Below are positions 57,528 to 64,000 of a stretch of DNA of 64,000 nt, piece by piece (within the stretch, counting starts at the first letter, position 1; each line of letters opens with the position of its first letter). The notes under the pieces are model-generated. The model did no database searches. It was given only the letters and a program-made list of their open reading frames with translations, and was not told the DNA's origin. Location of the stretch: positions 7,275,347 to 7,339,346 of the forward strand of contig OX336355.1 in assembly GCA_946902875.1 (NCBI GenBank), written 5' to 3'. Origin of the DNA: Nematopogon swammerdamellus. Lineage: Eukaryota > Arthropoda > Insecta > Lepidoptera > Adelidae. The translations under genes were made by a program, and so were the position numbers.

Positions 57528-57625
57528 AACGTGACACGCTTGGCTACATCACCTACAACATCCGTGATGTCAGCCCATAACACCGGGTGAACTAGGCGCC
57601 ATGTCAGTGCTTCCCTTCACTTTGC
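57526..57625 (-). repeat. SINE family B/C tail fragment
   Basis: The same tail segment in reverse orientation, directly after a LINE TGATGATG tail. Confidence 0.72.
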
Positions 57626-58811
57626 TTGGGTTCACTTCCGACCCCACTGCTCAGCTCATATGAATAATGGCGTGATGATATGCATATAAGCTGGCGGAGA
57701 TATGTCGCATTATTGGGCAAAAACTGCCACCGAATAGGTTAAGCCGTTCTTGAGTTAAAATGAGCCAACATACTTCATACACACAGACGGCAGACGTTGG
57801 ATCTTCCTTACCTTTAATAAAATTCAACATCTGCTTTCTGTCTGTCTGTCTGTCCGCTTATAACTCGAGAACCACTGAACCGATTTTAATAAAAAAAAAA
57901 TTCTTCCCATCAACTATAGGCCACTTACTATCACGCTAAATGGTTTATGAGGTTAGCAGAGAAGTCAAATATGAGAGCGGGCGGAGCCGCGGGCACAGCT
58001 ATGTAGTACTCGTATAATATGTAGGGTATGTAGGGAAACGGTTATTGAGAACATTCTAGTCTAGTGGACTGCGGGCGGCGGCGGCGGCGGCGGCGTAGCG
58101 GGGGGAGACGCGGTGCTGTGGCTGCATGCGCTCGCAATGCGTGTAAGAAGGAAATGGCTACGGAACTCTCTGGCTTTTTTAGAGTTCCGTACCTCAAAAG
58201 AGGAAAAAACGGAACCCTTATATTTTATAGTATAGGTTACCTACATACCTATGGATGAAATTATACAATAAACAATAATAATAAAATTCTAAATAAAAAG
58301 TCGTAGAAGAAAGGTAATTTTTCAATTTCATTTATAGAATCGCCCCCTTTTGGGTAGGTGTAATTTATGTAACACCATCTATTAAAACTTAGCCGAAATA
58401 TGCATATTTACTTTGAGTTAAATCAATACGTTTATATTGCTGTTTTACGTCCTAGAGGACTGATAACCAAAAAGACGGACAAAATTATCATTAATTATCA
58501 TCTATAAAAAAACTTCTTCAGAGAACCCTCATTCGTTCAAGTGAACTCAACGTGCAATCAATTCTTGTCTACTTTCCTCCTTACGGTTCGACGCTCCTCC
58601 GACGTGGCCGGAATAGAATTGGATAACGGCGAACGCGCGTGTAACGGGATTGGTCGCCGCGCAACGGAACGGCACTAACGGATCGAGGGCGACTCCGTTT
58701 CGTTAACTCGGGACGGCTCGCCTTGCACTCGGAGAAATTCGCCTTCGTAGCGCATTATATAGGCACACTTCCGGCGTGTGTTTCCCGAATACTTTAACCT
58801 GGGTGTCTTCA

Positions 58812-58842
58812 AACGTCGTATTATCACTGATAATACGACGTT
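58812..58842. repeat. Perfect 31-bp palindrome
   Basis: AACGTCGTATTATCA and its exact complement are separated by a single C. Confidence 0.85.
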
Positions 58843-59739
58843 CAGCCAAAGTCCAGCAGCTAAAAGAAAAAATGTTCCATATTACCTGTAACCTTGTGAT
58901 CTTCAAAAGACGTGTTAATAAATTAGACGAAGAATTTTTTATCAGCCTTATAGCTGGCTTGACGCTTCTCTGAGCGTGATTTCGCGACTAGTGGTGTTAT
59001 TGGCTGTGTCTGATATTCCGTTGAAATTTTGGGCACAGCCACCATGCCCGCTGTCTATAAATTAATATCTAAGTGATGAACCCGCCTTTGCATCTTATCC
59101 GTACTAATGTGTTGGTTTTTGTAAAAGTTTGTAGAGCACTAAAACATTTCTATCTAGCAATTCGTGCCTTACTTGCTGCTCAAGAGTCGCCTTGTCCTAA
59201 TAACTATGCTAAACGTGGTGATCCGTGTTGCGCTGTAATTCACCGAAGTTCTTGAAGCACAACACCGGTTACTCTACTCATGCAGATTGTCGGCAGACAG
59301 CCTGTCGGGAGACAGCTAGATCATACGCGTGTATATCTAATGTGGAGTTTGGATCCTAAGCAAACTCTGTCGACATACACAGACAGTTTAAACATTCTTT
59401 GATCCATAAATCATGTTTGGAGCTTAAATTCGGGTGTACACCGATAAGGCCGAGGGATCCCAATACCCGATATTCGAATTGGGACGGTTATAGGAGCGCC
59501 AGGTTTGACCTTAATAAAGGCGGGAGCGAGGGCGATCGCTTCGTTGGTTCGGTCGGAATAAACGATCGTAGTTTGCTTCAAATGATTTAATGATCTCATT
59601 ATAGCTCTTTCATCTTTCAAGGATGAAATTTAATAGGAGTGGTGTCATAAAGACGATATAATTTTGAACGTTATCGCTATAAAAGATGTTCTAATGTTGA
59701 ATAGAATAGAATATAAATTCTTTATTGCACATCAAAACA

Positions 59740-60480
59740 GTAACAAACAATGATACGTGTAGAAAAGATACATAAGATCAATAGAAATAAACAGTTATCA
59801 CTAATAATCAGTCTTTCAAATGACCGAATTACTCAAACGGCAAAAGAAGTATCGCTCAATGTTGCAGATGAAATAAATTTCCTTGATTTAATATTTGATA
59901 AACAACTTACATGGAAAGCCCATAATAGACAAGTTAGCAAGTAAATTGAGTTCAGCATGTCATTAAATTGAAAAAATCAGAGAATTTTGCAGTTTGCCAG
60001 CAGCTAAATCCGTTTACAATGCTTATTTTGACAGTCTTATGTCATATGGTATTATATTATTTTTTGGGGTAATGCAGCTCAGGTGAATCGTAGATTTGTG
60101 TTACAAAAAAATTATAAACCTCCTTTTTGCTTCGCCGTAGTCGGGTAAAAAGAGCCTTGAAAGTTAGAGATTCATGCAGAAACGCATTTAGTGATATAGG
60201 CATTATGACGTTACCTAGTAAATACATGTATCAGAGCATACTTTACGCGAGAAAAACAATCGACAGCCACACATTAAATTCCGAGATACGCAATTATTAT
60301 AACACTAGAAACAAGGTCCATATAAGATGTATTAAGCACAGACTAGCCAAAACTTCAAAGAGTTTCATTTGCGAAGTCTTTGTAGTCAGAATTATCAGTG
60401 AAATTGTTATTTCTAATACGTTTTATGAATGTGTGATTGAACCAATAATATTAAAACTGAATGTGCACAAGAATCGAAAA
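59740..60480 (+). mobile_element. Jockey/CR1-like LINE relic
   Basis: Broken frames encode NFLDLIFDKQLTWKAH, a SYGIILFFG-like segment, ESCRNAF-like RDSCRNAFSDIGIMTLPSK and HRLAKTSKSFIC. These are in the order of a LINE reverse transcriptase C terminus, with several frameshifts and stops. Confidence 0.82.
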
Positions 60481-61736
60481 AAAGTCATGTCGTGTTGCCG
60501 CTGGGGTAGTGCATCGCTTTAAGGTCTTTGCTAACGGTGACGCTTGGCCCGGGTCGCCTCTCACCCTCAAATACGGTTGAGAGAGGCGATGGCTGGCCCT
60601 GGCGTGATGCTCGTGAACGGTTGCTGTTTGTGGAGACTGGCTTGCTCCAATTGGCTCCAACGAATGGTTTACGCTTATAGATTTTTTTTGTATTTGTTAC
60701 ATTTTTTTAGAAATGGTGATTACTCGTACTATTTAGGCACTGGCAAACATTTTTGTAACTAAGTGGACGTAAAAAAAAAAGTATCCAGCGATGTTTCTTG
60801 CCAGTTCTTCTTCGCTGTGATTATCGAACTGACAAAATGCAAAATGTTAAATGTTAAAATATGACGAATCCGAGTGCAGTGTACTGTCTATGGATGAGAA
60901 ATAAAGAATAAAGAATACACAGAGAAACAAAAGAACAATAGCGTGCGCGAAGGCGGACTTATCACTATAAGTGATTTCTTCCAGTCAACCGTTAGTCAGT
61001 CATTAGGGCAGGAAATAACGCACAATTTAATGTTTTATATTGTTTGTCAACTTCATTATTATATGTCTAGGCTCGTAAGGGTAGATGGTTTCGAACGAAA
61101 AGTGGTGGAATTGGGTAGCTGCTCGCTTGGGTAACTTCTAACATTACAGAAAAACTATAGACACTCTAAAAAACTAATTTTCATTATATTGAGAATCCAA
61201 CTAGATTTTTTGCCGAAAGATTTGTAAACGTTTCATATTTACACTGATATCGGTGATCCATCATCGTATTATAAGCATTCCTTGAATTCCGTCGGGGTTT
61301 TAGCCTAAAAATGAGTTAAACGTACTATGAGTAACGCATACTTGCCTTATTTTATTTTTAACGACAAATTCAGTGAAAATTCCTAATTTAATGTTAAACG
61401 CCTACCGTCGTCGTCAGAAGCGAATAAGAGGATAAAATATGTATGATATGCTAAACCAGGTCTTGTATAAATCAGGAAATTACTTTTTTGCTCGACCTAA
61501 GAACGAGAGATGAGAATTTTCAAAGTAACCATTCTGTTTTACTCGTGAGACTTAAACAACGTTTTTATTCGTTGAATTAGCATAACGTTTCCTACTGATT
61601 CTTTGTTTTCGTTATTCTTTGTAGTTGGTTTTTAATTTTTACAAATTGTGTATTGATTTAGAAGGACTCTCATAAATTCTAAATTAGCATATATTTTCGG
61701 AATAGCCAGAATCATATTCACTTATATCCAACTTTA

Positions 61737-62610
61737 TAGCGGCCTTTACACTAAGAGTTTGTACCGCGCGCATCACCACGCGCCACTCCAACGCGCGCTC
61801 TAAACTGTGAGTGTAAAGCCAAGTGGCGTGCATTCTAAACTGTCGCTTCGGCGCGCGCAGATGTTTCAGAGTTCGGCGCGCGTTCTAAAAAGCACCACGT
61901 GTAAAGCAAGGACGCTCCAAAATGTCGGTTTGGAATGTGGAAGCACTCACCCAATTCATTTTAATATTTAGATCTCACTCTGCTTTGTGGAAGATCAAGT
62001 CTAAGGAATACGTGAACAGAAATCTACGCAACAAGCTTAAATCCAGGGCAGAAATAGCCGTAGAGAATTTCAGATCTTCATAACAACGGCCAGTTGCAAG
62101 AAATCTTAGTGTGGCTGTAAGACGTTCCTCAGGCATTTTCTCATTTTTGTGTTTCTCTTTAGAATTTTTGGTAATCAAAGCTAATTTTAAAAGTAATTTT
62201 TGTAATCTTCTGTTGATAGTTTTCACGCAGTTCACTTAACATAATGATGTATATACTTTTTTTTCCACATTCTTCATTTGCGTTTATTATTTAAAGTGGC
62301 TAGGAAGCCAGCTAGAGCGATTACGACCTAAGCAAAATGTTTGTGCAACGGGGACACTCCACGTGCCACTTCGAACCGCGCGCCCAAACTCTCAAAATTA
62401 GCTTTACACTTGCAGTTCGGCGCGCGCGACTAATAAAGCACGTTCGCAGCGTGTTCGAAACTGTTGTAACAAATTGTGCGTATTTTAGCGCTGCGGTTCG
62501 AAACGCAGTCCAAAGCGTCGAGTTGGAGGAACGCGTTCCAGCGCGCGGTTTGGACTGCGTTCCTGGGAGCGCGTTCCGATGTGTCTAGCTAGCTAGTGTA
62601 AAGGCTGCTA
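61737..62610. mobile_element. TIR element with CpG-rich subterminal repeats, about 874 bp
   Basis: TAGCGGCCTTTACACTA on the left and TAGTGTAAAGGCTGCTA on the right form the ends. Both subterminal zones (61760-61920 and 62340-62580) repeat GCGCGCG and TTCTAAA- or TTCGAAA-type words. The AT-rich centre is non-coding. Confidence 0.72.
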
Positions 62611-62620
62611 TTGGGTTTTA

Positions 62621-62935
62621 GGCGCACTTGGATGGGTGATCGCTCGACCGTTGGAGGCTGACCATGGTTCGTATTCCACGTAAAACTTCAGGTCCCTTTC
62701 CTTCTTACCTTACTAGGGTTTATCCCGGCCGGGTTGCTACCACCGCACTGAATGAAACGTCGGTCGAAATGGCTATGTAAATAGTTCGTGTTTTCCGTCC
62801 AGTTCAGTGTAGCCGACATGAAATGAAGGGAAGCACTGACGTGGCACCTAGTTCACCCGGTGTTATGGGCTGACATCACGGATGTTGTAGGTGATATAGC
62901 CAACCGTGTCAGGTTCCATAAAACAAAATTATATT
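62621..62935 (+). repeat. SINE family B, 5'-truncated
   Basis: It begins inside the 5S-like part (CTTGGATGGGTGATCGCT) and continues through core, tail and A-rich end. Confidence 0.82.
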
Positions 62936-63478
62936 TGTGCTATGTGGAACTCTCCGACATTCGTATGCAGAATTTCCCTGCGCTGCCACTTCGCAAAGGT
63001 CTTTATTACCCCGTCCGCTCCACACTAACTAGATTAACGCAGCCCCGGGGCGCACCGACTGCCGAGTTCTGCCTTCGTTATGAATGTTATATTCGTATCT
63101 CTCCAAACCGCAACGTGTGATACAGCCTGACCGACCGCAGTGACTACCGGTGGACGAAGTCTGTCGGGAACGAACATATTTTCCATTGCTCGATAGCAAG
63201 ATTTGCCCAACGACAGCCAATGTTGTACAAGTTTGTACAAATTAAATTTTCGGATTTTCGACATTCGGATCTGAATTGGCGCTCCCTCCCTCTGTAGCAC
63301 AGGATTGTTTTTACGGAATCTGATATGATTGGGTACATCACCTGCTATACTATCTTATTATCCTATTACTTTAAGTGAGCAATTCTTGTGTATATGTATA
63401 TATATCTCTCGGAAACAGCTAAGATTTGGATGACATTTTGTATTTAGATAATGTTTTATTTTCCAAATTTATTTAGAT

Positions 63479-63853
63479 ACTAGCTTTTGCCCGCGGCTTC
63501 GCTCGCGTGAAATTCGCATTTAATAAGAAGAAAATAAGTAAACCCGCTACCGTACCTATATTTCGGCGCGCGAAACAATTTGATTTGTATGGGAGCCACA
63601 TCTTAGCGTAGCCGGAAGTGAATTTTATTTAGCCTATCCTGTGTCCCGTGTAGGTAAATGTATTTGTACGAAGTTTCATCGAATTCAGATGATCGGTTTA
63701 AGAGTTATGGTGGAACATACATACATACAGAAATGATTTCTAAAAATCGTAAATTTAGTTTTAGTATCATACACAGAGTCTACAAACCCAATATCTCAAA
63801 AAACAAGCAACTTACTCCATGACCATCCCTTACAGATTTATTATTAGTATTGA
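63479..63853 (+). repeat. Interspersed repeat D, second copy
   Basis: It shares the head, the middle (GGAACATACATACATA) and the end with the 3.1-kb copy. A short related head lies at 57326-57370. Confidence 0.72.
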
Positions 63854-64000
63854 CGTGTCATCCCTGCGAAAATCCGTTTTGACAGAAAAACATATTGCAT
63901 TTTCCAACGCCATCTCTTGGAATATTAAGGTACCAGTAAGCTGAAATATTCATGCAGTACCATCTGTTGTTCCCACGGCAAACTCGACGCGTCTCGACAC

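Larger units (their letters stand above)
57640..61736. other. Right-hand non-genic region
   Basis: It holds a GGC-rich microsatellite (58064-58097), AGAGTTCCGTACC-type repeat pieces near 58180, a palindrome, a LINE relic and otherwise unclassified sequence. No host exon was recognised. Confidence 0.5.

Noticed and set aside
63034..63341. Overlapping small frames
   Set aside because: Several frames are open at once with no protein similarity.

Overview
The window is nuclear DNA from an animal, almost certainly a moth or butterfly (Lepidoptera). It has intron-rich genes with GT-AG splice sites, a very high load of short interspersed repeats with A-rich tails, jockey-like and RTE-like LINE 3' ends, many small TIR elements and a Ty3-type LTR retrotransposon. 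The order is inferred from repeat style and protein similarity; the species cannot be named.

Two host genes lie head to head. On the minus strand, 14 exons between 20457 and 4570 encode the N-terminal 641 residues of ubiquitin-specific protease 8 (USP8/UBPY): dimerisation region, rhodanese-like domain, charged coiled-coil linker, a 14-3-3-type serine motif and the segment just before the protease core. All intron phases agree and the summed coding length is a multiple of three. The catalytic exons must lie left of base 1. On the plus strand, from 21871, five exons ending at 32568 encode the N-terminal part (216 codons) of synapse-associated protein 1 (SYAP1/Sap47). The BSD-domain exons were not found and are probably to the right of the window, or far downstream in a very long intron. 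About 1.4 kb separates the two start codons and is the likely divergent promoter region.

The rest is mostly repeats. 1-20 kb: USP8 introns holding TIR elements, a 24-25-bp array with a 111-bp higher-order period that was split by nested insertions, tRNA-headed SINEs and LINE remnants. 23-24 kb and 46.5-47.6 kb: two copies, in opposite orientation, of a hAT-like non-autonomous family with perfect 8-bp target duplications. 28-32 kb: GT-rich and 37-bp minisatellites, and a 1.39-kb hAT-like element. 37-45 kb: an 8,059-bp Ty3-type retrotransposon with two apparently identical 1,084-bp LTRs, intact gag and pol frames, and a canonical -1 slippery site at the gag stop. 50.1-53.6 kb: a hierarchical satellite (52-bp monomer, 208-bp unit, 1,092-bp duplication). 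54.8-55.6 kb: a 161-bp tandem array derived from a LINE 3' end. 56-64 kb: LINE and SINE debris and TIR elements, with no recognisable host exon.

No new multi-gene system is visible. The most notable signals are three SINE families with unrelated heads that share one central core, one of them with a tRNA/5S-like head; the layered satellite; tandemly copied, stop-containing USP8 pseudo-exons; an in-frame 54-nt SYAP1 exon; and the well-preserved Ty3 element.
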